Assembly: GCA_905201175.1 (NCBI GenBank)
Contig: CAJKNC010000010.1
Coordinates: 1-27,442, forward strand
Origin: an uncultured Succinatimonas sp.
GTDB taxonomy: Bacteria > Pseudomonadota > Gammaproteobacteria > Enterobacterales > Succinivibrionaceae
Direction: 5' to 3'
DNA length: 27,442 bases
Shown: positions 16,242-24,401 of the stretch, piece by piece
Numbering within the stretch: the stretch's first letter is position 1
Layout of the letters: every line of letters begins with the position of its first letter
The notes under the pieces: model-generated
What the model saw: the letters and a program-made list of their open reading frames with translations, nothing else
Told to the model about the DNA's origin: nothing
Database searches by the model: none
Program-made: the position numbers and the translations under genes

Positions 16242-17039
16242 CTAATAATTAGCTATTAAGCAAGCTGGAGTATAAGGGTTTACATTAAGATTAGAAGCTA
16301 AAAGTTTAGCTTCGTTACGTTTATAAAACGGACCGATTTTTAAATAGAATTCGTCTTTATATGGGAGAACTTGCGTTTTTTCGGAAATATTTCCGGGAAG
16401 TTTATTTTTTAAACTGTTCGCTAAAATTTCAAAGCTGAAATTACCACAATAAATATAATTTTCTGGTAAATGCTGAATATTTTCTTTAGCATAGGCGATA
16501 TTTTCCGGTCTTAATTTAGGCAAAAAATCTCCTTCTATAAATGAACTAAAATCGGTTGGATTAGCTATATATTCTAACTTTGAAAAGCTCTTTGCAAGTT
16601 TTTGCGGATCAAAAGTAGCAGGAAGAGTCAATTTAAGATCTTTTTCAAAAGGCTGAGGCCTTTTTTGAAAGGATAAATTCAGTTTGCTATTTGAATAAAG
16701 TTCATAATTATGAAGACTATTTACAGAATAATGGTAGCTTAAATTCGGAACATAGAAATACTTATTTTTATGAGAAATTATGGTAACTTGATCTTGAAAA
16801 TAAGGATAACCAAGAATAGTCATAACCGTCGCTAAGCTGAGGGTTAGCAAGAGGCACCTTAAAGCTATAAGACGACGGTGATTATTTTCTAAATTTTTTA
16901 TAGCAGCTTTAGGCAGAATTAATCTTTGTAAATTTACTTTAGGTAAATACCTAAGCAAATTCTGCTTAGGCTCAAACTTAATTAAAAATTTTTTTAATTT
17001 AAATAGATATTGTTTGATTACAAAGATATAAAAAGTCAC
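16242..17039 (-). CDS. ftsN: FtsN-like cell division protein with SPOR domain
   Basis: The 265-residue protein is predicted to have a basic cytoplasmic N-terminus (1 to about 56), one transmembrane helix (about 57-78, LIALRCLLLTLSLATVMTIL) and a periplasmic part ending in an SPOR-like domain (about 190-265, with YIYCGNFSFEILANSLKNKL and FYLKIGPFYKRNEAKLLASN). FtsN activates septal peptidoglycan synthesis, and SPOR domains bind denuded glycan strands. The position between argS and hslV is where ftsN is commonly found in gammaproteobacteria. The sequence is strongly diverged: the cytoplasmic tail is longer than in E. coli, and the Gln-rich periplasmic linker is absent. The start is a GTG at 17039 that shares its G with the argS stop (TAGTG), with GGAG eight bases upstream. 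The assignment rests on architecture plus gene order. Confidence 0.75.
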   Translation of the reverse strand: MTFYIFVIKQYLFKLKKFLIKFEPKQNLLRYLPKVNLQRLILPKAAIKNLENNHRRLIALRCLLLTLSLATVMTILGYPYFQDQVTIISHKNKYFYVPNLSYHYSVNSLHNYELYSNSKLNLSFQKRPQPFEKDLKLTLPATFDPQKLAKSFSKLEYIANPTDFSSFIEGDFLPKLRPENIAYAKENIQHLPENYIYCGNFSFEILANSLKNKLPGNISEKTQVLPYKDEFYLKIGPFYKRNEAKLLASNLNVNPYTPACLIANY

Positions 17040-18778
17040 TACATTTGCTCCATAACATTAATGCCTAAAAGTTTTAGGCCCTGCTTAAGCACTTTTGAGG
17101 TCAAATCACATAAGGCCAAGCGGCTTCTCTTTATATTGTCAGGAATTTCAGCTTTTAGCACTGGGCAATGTTCATAGAAGCGCATGAATAGATTTGATAA
17201 CTCATAAATATAATTACATAAAAGATTCGGTAAGCTTTTTGCTCCCACGTTTTCTACAACTTCAGAGAAGGCTAATAATTTTCCTGCTAATTCTTCTTCG
17301 GTTGTATCGCTGATAATAATATTACCAGGCTGTAATTTAGCTTTTCTGAAAATAGAGCGGATTCTGCTGTAAGCATACTGTAAATAAGGGGCAGTATTGC
17401 CATCAAAGGACAACATTAAATCCCAGTCAAAGATATAATCTGTATTGCGATTTTTAGACAGATCAGCATATTTAACTGCACCAATGGCTATGTTGTGGAT
17501 TACTTGCTGACGATTTTCTCCTTCAAGAGGTGATCCTCGATCCTCGAGCATTTTAGCAACACGATTTTCAGCTTCATTTAACAGATCTCTGAGTTTTACA
17601 GTATCGCCGCTTCTTGTTTTGAATGGCTTGCCGTCTTTACCTAGCATCATACCAAATGGACAGTGCTCTAGTTTTACGCTTGCAGGAGCATACCCGGCTT
17701 TACGGCAAATGGCCCATGTCACTTCATGATGCTGCTGCTGTCTTGAATCGGTGAAATAAAGGATACGGTCTGCGTGAAGAGTTTCTACGCGGTATTTTAT
17801 GCATGCAATATCCGTAGTAGTATACAGATATCCGCCATCACTCTTGCGAATAATATTTCCTAAAGGCAAGCCCTCTTGGTTTTTAAACTGCGGTAGGTAA
17901 ACGACAATAGCACCATTGTCTTCAACTGCAATTTTTCTGTCTATAAGATCTTGAACAATTCCTGGCAACATGGAGTTATAAAAACTCTCTCCCATAATGT
18001 CTTTATCAGTTAAGGTAACATCAAGGCGATCATAGAGCTTTTGATTTTGTTCCATGGTCATGTTAACTAGCTTTTTCCACATTTGACGGCAGTAAGGATC
18101 GCCGCCTTGAAGTTTAACTACATAATTTCTGGCTTTTTCAGCGAATACAGGGTCATCGTCATAGCATTTTTTAGCCATACGGTAAAAAGCTTCAAAATCG
18201 CTTAAATCCATACCTGTACCTTGTTCGTTTTCAGTCTTCTCAAGATAGGCAATAAGCATTCCAAATTGTGTACCCCAGTCGCCTATATGGTTTGCTCTGA
18301 TAACGTTATTACCCAGAAATTCCAAAACTCTCACGCAAGCATCACCAATAACTGTAGAGCGAATATGATGAACAGCCATTTCTTTAGCTACATTAGGAGC
18401 AGAATAATCAACCACCACCGTTTCCGGATGCTTGCAAAGTTTTACTCCTAAACGAGGATCTTTAGCCATTTGCTCTAAGCTTTGGGCAATAAAATTTTGA
18501 TTAATGAAGAAGTTTATAAAGCCAGGACCGGCAATTTCGACACGAGAGATTCTTTCATCAGAAGGAAGATTTTCTATTAAAGATTGAGCAACATCGCGAG
18601 GTGATTTTTTTAAATTTTTAGCTAAAATCATGGCAGCATTACAAGCAAAATCACCATGAGTGCGATCTTTGCAACGCTCAATTTTTATTTTACTTAAAAG
18701 AGCTGTATCAATGGATTGCTCCGCGTTAATAGCATTGATACTTTGACAGATAAGATCGTTGATATGCTGTTTCATCAT
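17039..18778 (-). CDS. argS: Arginyl-tRNA synthetase
   Basis: This class I synthetase charges tRNA-Arg with arginine in the cytoplasm. The protein is 579 residues (E. coli: 577). Blocks in order: an N-terminal Add-1 domain with KIERCKDRTHGDFACNAAM, then VVDYSAPNVAKEM, the HIGH region, HIGDWGTQFGMLIAYLE, the FTDSRQQQHHEVTW block, and GMMLGKDGKPFKTRSGDTVK, which stands where a KMSKS loop is found in other class I enzymes (E. coli ArgRS likewise lacks a canonical KMSK). A C-terminal helical anticodon-binding domain starts near residue 450. The HIGH tetrapeptide, HVGH in E. coli, reads AVHH here (135-138). Two ATGs (18778 and 18775) share the GGAG ribosome binding site; I give the first. The gene is the first of the argS-ftsN-hslVU-zapB set. 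Confidence 0.97.
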   Translation of the reverse strand: MMKQHINDLICQSINAINAEQSIDTALLSKIKIERCKDRTHGDFACNAAMILAKNLKKSPRDVAQSLIENLPSDERISRVEIAGPGFINFFINQNFIAQSLEQMAKDPRLGVKLCKHPETVVVDYSAPNVAKEMAVHHIRSTVIGDACVRVLEFLGNNVIRANHIGDWGTQFGMLIAYLEKTENEQGTGMDLSDFEAFYRMAKKCYDDDPVFAEKARNYVVKLQGGDPYCRQMWKKLVNMTMEQNQKLYDRLDVTLTDKDIMGESFYNSMLPGIVQDLIDRKIAVEDNGAIVVYLPQFKNQEGLPLGNIIRKSDGGYLYTTTDIACIKYRVETLHADRILYFTDSRQQQHHEVTWAICRKAGYAPASVKLEHCPFGMMLGKDGKPFKTRSGDTVKLRDLLNEAENRVAKMLEDRGSPLEGENRQQVIHNIAIGAVKYADLSKNRNTDYIFDWDLMLSFDGNTAPYLQYAYSRIRSIFRKAKLQPGNIIISDTTEEELAGKLLAFSEVVENVGAKSLPNLLCNYIYELSNLFMRFYEHCPVLKAEIPDNIKRSRLALCDLTSKVLKQGLKLLGINVMEQM

Positions 18779-18787
18779 TTTCTCCGC

Positions 18788-18807
18788 AAAAACCGCCTGT
18801 AGCGGTT
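18788..18807 (-). terminator. Hairpin terminator or attenuator between priA and argS
   Basis: Read on the minus strand, AACCGC and GCGGTT form a 6-bp GC-rich stem (arms 18802-18807 and 18791-18796) with a 5-base loop, followed by a short U-run to 18788. It sits after priA and only 9 bases upstream of argS. It could end priA transcription or act as an attenuator in the argS leader. No leader peptide with Arg codons is evident. Confidence 0.5.
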
Positions 18808-18877
18808 ATGATTCCAAACTGACAGGTTTAGGATGAATTTTAAATAAATTTGTTAAAGATAACACAAATACCAGATA

Positions 18878-21103
18878 TCAGTACATCATTAGAGGATCTA
18901 CTTCTATAGCGAAACGAGTGTCAGAGGTTAGATTCATGTTATTTACGATATCTGTAACCATATCCAAAAAATTAGACAATGTTTTTCTTTCTGTAGCATT
19001 GATCAAAATATGGAAATGATAGCGATTTTGTCTTTTTTCCATTTTATCAGAGAGAACGGGACTTAATTTTAGATTTGAGTAATTATTAACTTCTTTATTA
19101 AGTCGTGAACGTAAGTCTATTAAAAAGGTATGAGCTTTATTGCGATTTGTGCTGTTTGCTAGCAGAAAAGCCATAAAAGCAAAAGGGGGTAATTGTTTTT
19201 TTTCTCGCTCTGCTAAAAGATATTGTGCTATTTCCCAATAGCTTATATCTGGGGTTATAAGCTTATTTATAAGATCATCATCTGGATAATGGGTTTGTAT
19301 AAACACTTCTCCTTTTTTATGCGAGCGCCCTGCGCGTCCTGATACTTGTATTAGTAGTTGAGAGCATTCCTCGCGGGCGCGAAAATCATCAGAGAATAAA
19401 CAAGAATCTATATCTAAAATACCAGCTAAAGTTACATCAGGAAAATCATGCCCTTTAGCTATCATTTGCGTACCTAAGAGAATAAGACTTTTTTTATTTT
19501 TAAAGCGTTCTAAACGCTCTTCTAGTTCAATTTTGTTTTTGACAGTGTCTCTATCAATGCGTTCAATACCAATATCCGGATAGCGAAGATGTAAAAAGGC
19601 TTCAACTTGCTCAGTTCCAAATCCTGTTTCTAATAGGTCTGAATTTTTATGACACTTAGGGCAAGTTTTAGGTAAAGCTGTAATATATTCACATATATGA
19701 CATCTTAAGGATTGATCTTGTTTATGCACAGTTAAAGGATTATCGCAATGAGGACATGAAAAAATATAGCCGCAATGATGACAAACTAAATTTCTGGCAT
19801 ATCCACGTCGATTTAAAAATAATAAAACTTGATTTCCTTTAACGGTTTCTTCACCAATTTTATTTTCTAAGCTATAACAAATGCCTGCTTTGAGTCCATA
19901 ACTTATAGGTTCCTGCTTTAAGTCTATAAGTTTAATTTCAGGTTTTTGGGCTTCGCCTGCACGAATGGTTAAGTCTAAACGCTGATAATTTTCTTTTTGA
20001 TAATTAACAACAGTTTCAAGACTAGGCGTTGCTGAGCCTAAAATAATAGGACAATTGCAAAATTTAGCCCTAATTATGGCTAATATTTTTGCGTGATAGC
20101 GGAATCCGTCTGTTTGTCTAAAAGAATTATCATGTTCCTCATCTAAAATAATGAGCCCTAAATTTTTAATTGGCGTAAAAAGGGCCGTTCGTGTTCCTAT
20201 AAGGATAGCTGAATTTGCTTGTTGCATATCAATATATGCATCAAGACGCTCTCTATCCGATAATTGTGAATGCATTGATGAGATGGGAACATTAAAGCGA
20301 TTGTAGAAGCGATTAAAAGTTTGAGGCGTAAGAGCAATTTCTGGGACTAAAACTAATACAGCTTGTCCTTTCTTTAGGACTGCTTCAATAACCTGTAGAT
20401 AAACTTCTGTTTTCCCAGAGCCTGTAATGCCATTGAGAATAAAGGTACGAAATTTTGGGCATGAACTGATAGTATCAATAGCAATTTGTTGTTGTGTATT
20501 AGGAACTAAAGGTGATTCATTGAGAATATTTTTTTCTAAGGTCCAAGGATTTTTCTTTTCTTTGAGATCAAATTTTTCTATTAAACCTTTTTTTATAAGA
20601 GCATTTTCGCAGCTTGTGCTGATTCCAATTTCCCGGATCTGTCGCCTTGGGCAAGAGTGTTGATGTAAATATGCAAGAAGCTTTTTTTGTTTTTCTGATT
20701 TTAGCGTATTAACATCGAAGTTTTGCCCTTTTGGGCTTAGTTTTAATCCGGGAATTTCTTCATAGGCGCATTTTTTCCCATCTCTAAGCAGTTTTGGGAG
20801 AGCATTTAAATAACATTGGCCTTTAGGATAATGATAGTAATGAGAGCCAAAATCTATCATTGACATCACATCAGGAGGAATTAAGCCCTCATCTAAAATC
20901 GTACCTTCTTTTATATTACTAAGCTTTGCAGGTGCTGTTAATATCTTAGTAATGATACCTATCATATTAGATCCGGCAAAATTTATAAGTACTCTCGATC
21001 CTACGAGGTGGTTTGATGATGAAGCTTGTACTTTATATGTAAATTCTTGCCAAAGAGGTCGATTTATTGCTACTGCTACAAAATAAAAAATAGAGTCAGT
21101 CAT
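18878..21103 (-). CDS. priA: Primosomal protein N' (replication restart helicase)
   Basis: PriA recognises stalled forks and D-loops and starts reloading of DnaB. The protein is 741 residues (E. coli: 732). The N-terminal DNA-binding domain (about 1-190) begins with FYFVAVAINRPLWQEFTYKV. The helicase core has Walker A GITGSGKT (225-232), the DEEH box (321-324), GSATPSLET, and motifs V/VI with QVSGRAGRSHKKGEV. Eight cysteines inserted in the helicase core, CHHC, CPHC, CHIC and CPKC, bind two zinc ions. The C-terminal domain follows. The ATG at 21103 has no strong ribosome binding site. It is divergent from rpmE, the same arrangement as in E. coli. Confidence 0.98.
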   Translation of the reverse strand: MTDSIFYFVAVAINRPLWQEFTYKVQASSSNHLVGSRVLINFAGSNMIGIITKILTAPAKLSNIKEGTILDEGLIPPDVMSMIDFGSHYYHYPKGQCYLNALPKLLRDGKKCAYEEIPGLKLSPKGQNFDVNTLKSEKQKKLLAYLHQHSCPRRQIREIGISTSCENALIKKGLIEKFDLKEKKNPWTLEKNILNESPLVPNTQQQIAIDTISSCPKFRTFILNGITGSGKTEVYLQVIEAVLKKGQAVLVLVPEIALTPQTFNRFYNRFNVPISSMHSQLSDRERLDAYIDMQQANSAILIGTRTALFTPIKNLGLIILDEEHDNSFRQTDGFRYHAKILAIIRAKFCNCPIILGSATPSLETVVNYQKENYQRLDLTIRAGEAQKPEIKLIDLKQEPISYGLKAGICYSLENKIGEETVKGNQVLLFLNRRGYARNLVCHHCGYIFSCPHCDNPLTVHKQDQSLRCHICEYITALPKTCPKCHKNSDLLETGFGTEQVEAFLHLRYPDIGIERIDRDTVKNKIELEERLERFKNKKSLILLGTQMIAKGHDFPDVTLAGILDIDSCLFSDDFRAREECSQLLIQVSGRAGRSHKKGEVFIQTHYPDDDLINKLITPDISYWEIAQYLLAEREKKQLPPFAFMAFLLANSTNRNKAHTFLIDLRSRLNKEVNNYSNLKLSPVLSDKMEKRQNRYHFHILINATERKTLSNFLDMVTDIVNNMNLTSDTRFAIEVDPLMMY

Positions 21104-21182
21104 GGAGCTATTTTAGCATCAAAAATAAAGTGTTATGTTTGTTAATAAAGGCCAAGATATATTTATAACATATATTTGATTA

Positions 21183-21211
21183 TTTATTAGTGCTTATACT
21201 CTTGATAAAAT
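21183..21211 (+). promoter_or_regulatory. Candidate extended -10 promoter of rpmE
   Basis: TGATAAAAT (21203-21211) is an extended -10 element (TG-n followed by TAAAAT, 5 of 6 to consensus). A weak -35-like TTTATT lies 17 bp upstream (21183-21188). A start near 21218 would give a leader of about 98 bases, enough to hold the folded element at 21256-21301. Confidence 0.45.
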
Positions 21212-21255
21212 GATCTTTATGCATTAATATATGCCCACCTTTTTTTCCATATTAT

Positions 21256-21301
21256 GCGTGTGGTATTTGGCGCAGTTTTTGTGGCTGAAAGCGCGACACG
21301 T
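21256..21301 (+). ncRNA. Structured 5' leader of rpmE (candidate L31 autoregulatory element)
   Basis: GCGTGT (21256-21261) pairs with ACACGT (21296-21301, one G-U), and further in GCGC (21270-21273) pairs with GCGC (21291-21294). The inner helix can continue with CAG (21273-21275) and CTG (21285-21287), leaving an AAA bulge on the 3' side. This gives two stacked helices with an asymmetric internal loop, ending about 14 bases before the rpmE start. Structured leaders upstream of L31 genes are known in gammaproteobacteria, and E. coli L31 represses its own mRNA. Assigning this element to that class is inference. Confidence 0.5.
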
Positions 21302-21315
21302 AGCTTGAGGTTTTT

Positions 21316-21540
21316 ATGAAAGAAAATATTCATCCTCAGTATGAGGAAGTAAATGTACGTTGCTCTTGTGGCAATACCTTCAAGATCCGTACTACTGCAG
21401 GTCACGATTTATCTTTAGACGTTTGCTCTAAGTGCCATCCATTCTTCACCGGTAAGCAGAAGATTGTTGATACTGGTGGACGTGTTGAAGCCTTCAAGAA
21501 GCGTTTTGGTGGTATTTCTGCTTTTGCTATCAAACACTAA
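21316..21540 (+). CDS. rpmE: 50S ribosomal protein L31 (zinc-binding type)
   Basis: This 74-residue protein is closely similar to E. coli L31 (70 residues): MKENIHPQYEEVNVRCSCGN, AGHDLSLDVCSKCHPFFTGK and GGRVEAFKKRF. The four cysteines (CSC and CSKC) mark the zinc-bound form rather than the cysteine-less YkgM type used under zinc starvation. L31 forms bridge B1b between the ribosomal subunits. TTGAGG lies just upstream of the ATG. A strong terminator follows 22 bp after the stop, so the gene is probably monocistronic. Confidence 0.97.
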   Translation: MKENIHPQYEEVNVRCSCGNTFKIRTTAGHDLSLDVCSKCHPFFTGKQKIVDTGGRVEAFKKRFGGISAFAIKH

Positions 21541-21562
21541 TAAAGAGCAATATAAAATATTA

Positions 21563-21596
21563 AAAACCCCTATGATCTTGCGATTATAGGGGTTTT
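21563..21596 (+). terminator. Rho-independent terminator of rpmE
   Basis: AAAACCCCTAT (21563-21573) pairs with ATAGGGGTTTT (21586-21596), and the stem can extend inward through GATC/GATT (one G-U) to a TTGC loop. T-rich sequence follows. It separates rpmE from the MFS gene 26 bp downstream. Confidence 0.92.
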
Positions 21597-21621
21597 ATTT
21601 TACTTGTTTAGATGGTTGTAT

Positions 21622-22797
21622 ATGAGTAATTTTACTGATCGCCAAATAAAGTTTGCAAACTTATATTCTTTTATGGTTTTAGGTATTTTGGAATCTTCAT
21701 GGGCTCCAATGATTCCTTATATTAAAGATCGTTTTCTTTTAGATGAAGGCAGTTTAGGCCTGCTGCTTTTATGCTTAGGTGTAGGGTCATTTTGTGCTTT
21801 GCCTTTAGTAGGCAGTATGAGCGCTAAATTAGGATGCAAAACTTTAGTCTATATAGCCGGCCTTTTAATGGCGCTGTCATTATTTTTAGTAGTAATTAGT
21901 CAAAATTTATATTTAACTGGAGCTTTGTTGTTTATTTTTGGAATGAGTACTATTGGTATTGATATTGGCTCTAATGTTAATGCGGTTATGGTTGAAAATG
22001 AATTAAAGCGCCCCTTAATGTCTGGATTTCATGGCGGATATTCTTTAGGTACTCTTTTGGGAGCTTTTTTAGTAAGCTCAATGCTAAGCCTTGGATGTAA
22101 TCTGATACTTTGTGCTTTAGCCGTTTTAGCAATTGCTTTATTTTTAATTTTTGGTGGGTGCAGAGCACTATATAATAAAGGCCAAACTCAAGATAATGAC
22201 CATAATTCAAAAGATGATGATAAAAGTCAAAAATATAATGCTTTTTTTCATCCTTTAGTAATTATTGTTGGTTTATTGTGCTTTGTCATGTATTCAACCG
22301 AAGGTGCGGTTATGAGCTGGTCTGCAGTATTTGCTCATCAAGAGCGAAATTTAGAAATTGAGTATGCAGGCTTTATATATACAGCTTTTGCTTGTGCAAT
22401 GACAATTATGCGCTTAGTTGGTAATCGTTTAGTTGAAAAAATAGGCAGACGTAAAACTGTAGTTATTGGTGCATTATTGGTTTCTATAGGATTTGCTGCA
22501 ACAGTTATTGTCGCTAATATTTTTGGTACTATTTTAGGATTTATCTTAGTTGGTTTCGGAGCGGCTAATATTGTGCCGCAATTAGTTTCCTTTGGAGCTC
22601 ATATTAAAGGAGTTAAAGTACATATAGCTATTTCAATTATAAATGCTTTAGGTTATTCAGGTATCCTAGCAGGACCGGTTATTATTGGTTTTATAGCGAA
22701 TAATTTTAGTATAGCTACAGCTTTTAGTTTTATTTCTTTATTGGTTTTAGCCGTAGCATTTACTAGCTTTAAAATTTTGAGAAGATCGCAAATTTAA
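21622..22797 (+). CDS. Major facilitator superfamily transporter (YbjJ-like)
   Basis: This 391-residue inner-membrane protein has about twelve helices in two halves joined by a hydrophilic Asp/Lys/Ser-rich loop (about 192-210, with DNDHNSKDDDKS). Features resembling the YbjJ/fucose permease-like MFS subgroup are LGILESSWAPMIPYIKDRF at the start, DIGSNVNAVMVENEL in helix 4-5, the GFHGGYSLGTLLGAF block, and the motif VGNRLVEKIGRRKTVVIGAL in the second half. The substrate is unknown. I start at ATG 21622 (MSNFTDRQIK) rather than the TTG six codons upstream; neither has a strong ribosome binding site. It lies between two terminators and is probably transcribed alone, although no promoter is obvious in the 26-bp gap after the rpmE terminator. 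Confidence 0.85.
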   Translation: MSNFTDRQIKFANLYSFMVLGILESSWAPMIPYIKDRFLLDEGSLGLLLLCLGVGSFCALPLVGSMSAKLGCKTLVYIAGLLMALSLFLVVISQNLYLTGALLFIFGMSTIGIDIGSNVNAVMVENELKRPLMSGFHGGYSLGTLLGAFLVSSMLSLGCNLILCALAVLAIALFLIFGGCRALYNKGQTQDNDHNSKDDDKSQKYNAFFHPLVIIVGLLCFVMYSTEGAVMSWSAVFAHQERNLEIEYAGFIYTAFACAMTIMRLVGNRLVEKIGRRKTVVIGALLVSIGFAATVIVANIFGTILGFILVGFGAANIVPQLVSFGAHIKGVKVHIAISIINALGYSGILAGPVIIGFIANNFSIATAFSFISLLVLAVAFTSFKILRRSQI

Positions 22798-22805
22798 TTC
22801 ATAAA

Positions 22806-22844
22806 AATAAAAGCTAGCTATATTTTTTTAGGCTAGCTTTTATT
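22806..22844 (+). terminator. Rho-independent terminator of the MFS gene
   Basis: AATAAAAGCTAGC (22806-22818) and GCTAGCTTTTATT (22832-22844) form a perfect 13-bp stem with a 13-base T-rich loop, followed by AATTTTTT. Confidence 0.88.
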
Positions 22845-23121
22845 AATTTTTTGTAGATATGATATTTTTACAAACGTTTAAAAGATATTTTTAATAAACT
22901 TTTTATTAAATTTCACCAAAATGAATCACATTTGCGAAAAAATTGCAATCGTTTCTATCAGTTACTGAATATTTAATTTTATTTATTTAAACTGTATCTC
23001 GAACCTGTGATTTTATTACGCTAACTAATATAGATTTGTATTACACTTTAGAGTAAAACAAACAAAAATATTTCACAATTTAAATACAAGATTCATATTA
23101 AATAAATACAGAGGTGTTATC
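22845..23121 (+). promoter_or_regulatory. Regulatory intergenic region upstream of malic enzyme
   Basis: No gene is visible here. The region holds an AT-only palindrome (arms 22890-22898 and 22902-22910, loop CTT), an AAACGTTT core (22872-22879) of the LacI/GalR-operator type, and AATCGTTTC (22947-22955), which resembles the Cra/FruR half-site TGAATCGTTTCA. -10-like hexamers (TAATAT, TATAGA) lie near 23026-23034, but I cannot pair them with a convincing -35. AGAGG at 23110-23114 is the ribosome binding site of malic enzyme. Confidence 0.35.
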
Positions 23122-24378
23122 TTGGCTATTGATCATAAAGACTTGCATGAAAAAGCCTTGGCCTATCATGAATTTCCTGTTCCAGGAAAGATTGCTATTT
23201 CTTTAACTAAACCTGCAGATACTTCTGACGACTTAACTTTAGCTTATAGCCCTGGTGTAGCAGAGCCTGTATTAGAGATTGCTAAGAATCCAGATGATGC
23301 TTATCGCTATACTGGTAAAGGCAATAGTGTAGCTATTATTTCTGATGGTACTGCTATTTTAGGATTGGGCAATTTAGGACCATTAGCTTCAAAGCCAGTT
23401 ATGGAAGGAAAGGCTTTGTTATTTAAGCGTTTCGGTAAAATTAACGCTATTGATATCGAAGTCAAGCACGAACATATTGAAGATTTTGTTACAACTGTAG
23501 AGAGCATAGCTGACAGCTTTGGTGGTATTAATTTAGAAGATATCAAGGCTCCAGAATGCTTTATTATTGAGAGAGAGTTGGCAAAGAGCTGTCATATCCC
23601 GATTTTCCATGATGATCAGCATGGTACAGCCATCGTTACTACTGCAGGTATTCTTAATGCATTGGAGCTGCAGGGCAAGAAAATCGAAGAGTGTAAGATT
23701 GTTTGCGTAGGTGCCGGCGCAGCAGGCATTGCTTGCTCTAGCTTCTTACTTGAGTGCGGTGCAAAAAAAGAAAACTTCTTTATGATCGATCGTCATGGCG
23801 TAATCAGATCAGATCGTGCTAAATATAATAATGGTGAGAAGCCGCGTTTTATTAACGATACAGGTCCTAAGACATTATCTGAAGCAATTGCTGGAGCAGA
23901 TGTTCTTTTAGGTGTGTCCGGGCCTGGTTTAATTTCTAATGCCGATGTTATGTCAATGGCACCTAAGGCAGTTATTTTTGCTTGTTCTAATCCTAATCCA
24001 GAGGTTGATCCGGCAACTGTATCTTCTTTGCGTCCAGATATTATTATGGGTACAGGACGTTCTGATTATCCAAATCAGATTAACAATGTATTGTGCTTCC
24101 CGTATCTTTTCCGTGGAGCTTTGGATGTGCGTGCTACTTGCATCAATTTTGAAATGAAAAAAGCGGCTATGAATGCTTTGCGTGAGCTTGCTAAGGAGCC
24201 TGTTCCTGAGGAAGTTGTTAAAGCAGCTTTAGTGGATCACTTAGAGTATGGTCCTGATTATTTAATTCCTAAGGCCATGGATTTTCGTCTATTCAAGAAA
24301 CTCTCTCGTGCAGTTGCAGTAGCTGCAGTTGAGTCTGGAGTTGCGCAGATTCCTTTACCTGAGCATTATATGGAATAG
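23122..24378 (+). CDS. Malic enzyme (oxaloacetate-decarboxylating), short form
   Basis: The enzyme converts malate to pyruvate and CO2 with reduction of NAD(P)+, in the cytoplasm. At 418 residues it is the single-domain bacterial form; it lacks the C-terminal phosphotransacetylase-like domain of E. coli MaeB (759 residues). Visible motifs: TLAYSPGVAEPVLEIA near 40-55, NAIDIEVKHE, the metal-binding segment PIFHDDQHGTAIV, the nucleotide fold VCVGAGAAGIACSSFL, and FACSNPNPEVDP near the C-terminal half. Cofactor choice cannot be read with confidence. The start is TTG 23122, supported by AGAGG eight bases upstream and by MAIDHKDLHEKALAYHEF matching the family start; no in-frame ATG is available before the conserved region. 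A terminator follows the stop. Confidence 0.92.
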   Translation: MAIDHKDLHEKALAYHEFPVPGKIAISLTKPADTSDDLTLAYSPGVAEPVLEIAKNPDDAYRYTGKGNSVAIISDGTAILGLGNLGPLASKPVMEGKALLFKRFGKINAIDIEVKHEHIEDFVTTVESIADSFGGINLEDIKAPECFIIERELAKSCHIPIFHDDQHGTAIVTTAGILNALELQGKKIEECKIVCVGAGAAGIACSSFLLECGAKKENFFMIDRHGVIRSDRAKYNNGEKPRFINDTGPKTLSEAIAGADVLLGVSGPGLISNADVMSMAPKAVIFACSNPNPEVDPATVSSLRPDIIMGTGRSDYPNQINNVLCFPYLFRGALDVRATCINFEMKKAAMNALRELAKEPVPEEVVKAALVDHLEYGPDYLIPKAMDFRLFKKLSRAVAVAAVESGVAQIPLPEHYME

Positions 24379-24401
24379 ATTTTATTTAGCATATAGTTAT
24401 A

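Noticed and set aside
16242..17039. Reading the SPOR-like protein as DamX, DedD or RlpA
   Set aside because: The location between argS and hslV and the single N-terminal membrane helix fit FtsN better, although the SPOR match alone would not distinguish them.
18779..18877. Possible Arg leader peptide for attenuation of argS
   Set aside because: No start codon with a ribosome binding site and no run of Arg codons is present before the hairpin.
21217..21405. Minus-strand 62-codon frame over the rpmE leader and start
   Set aside because: It is antisense to a conserved gene, has no ribosome binding site and no recognisable family.
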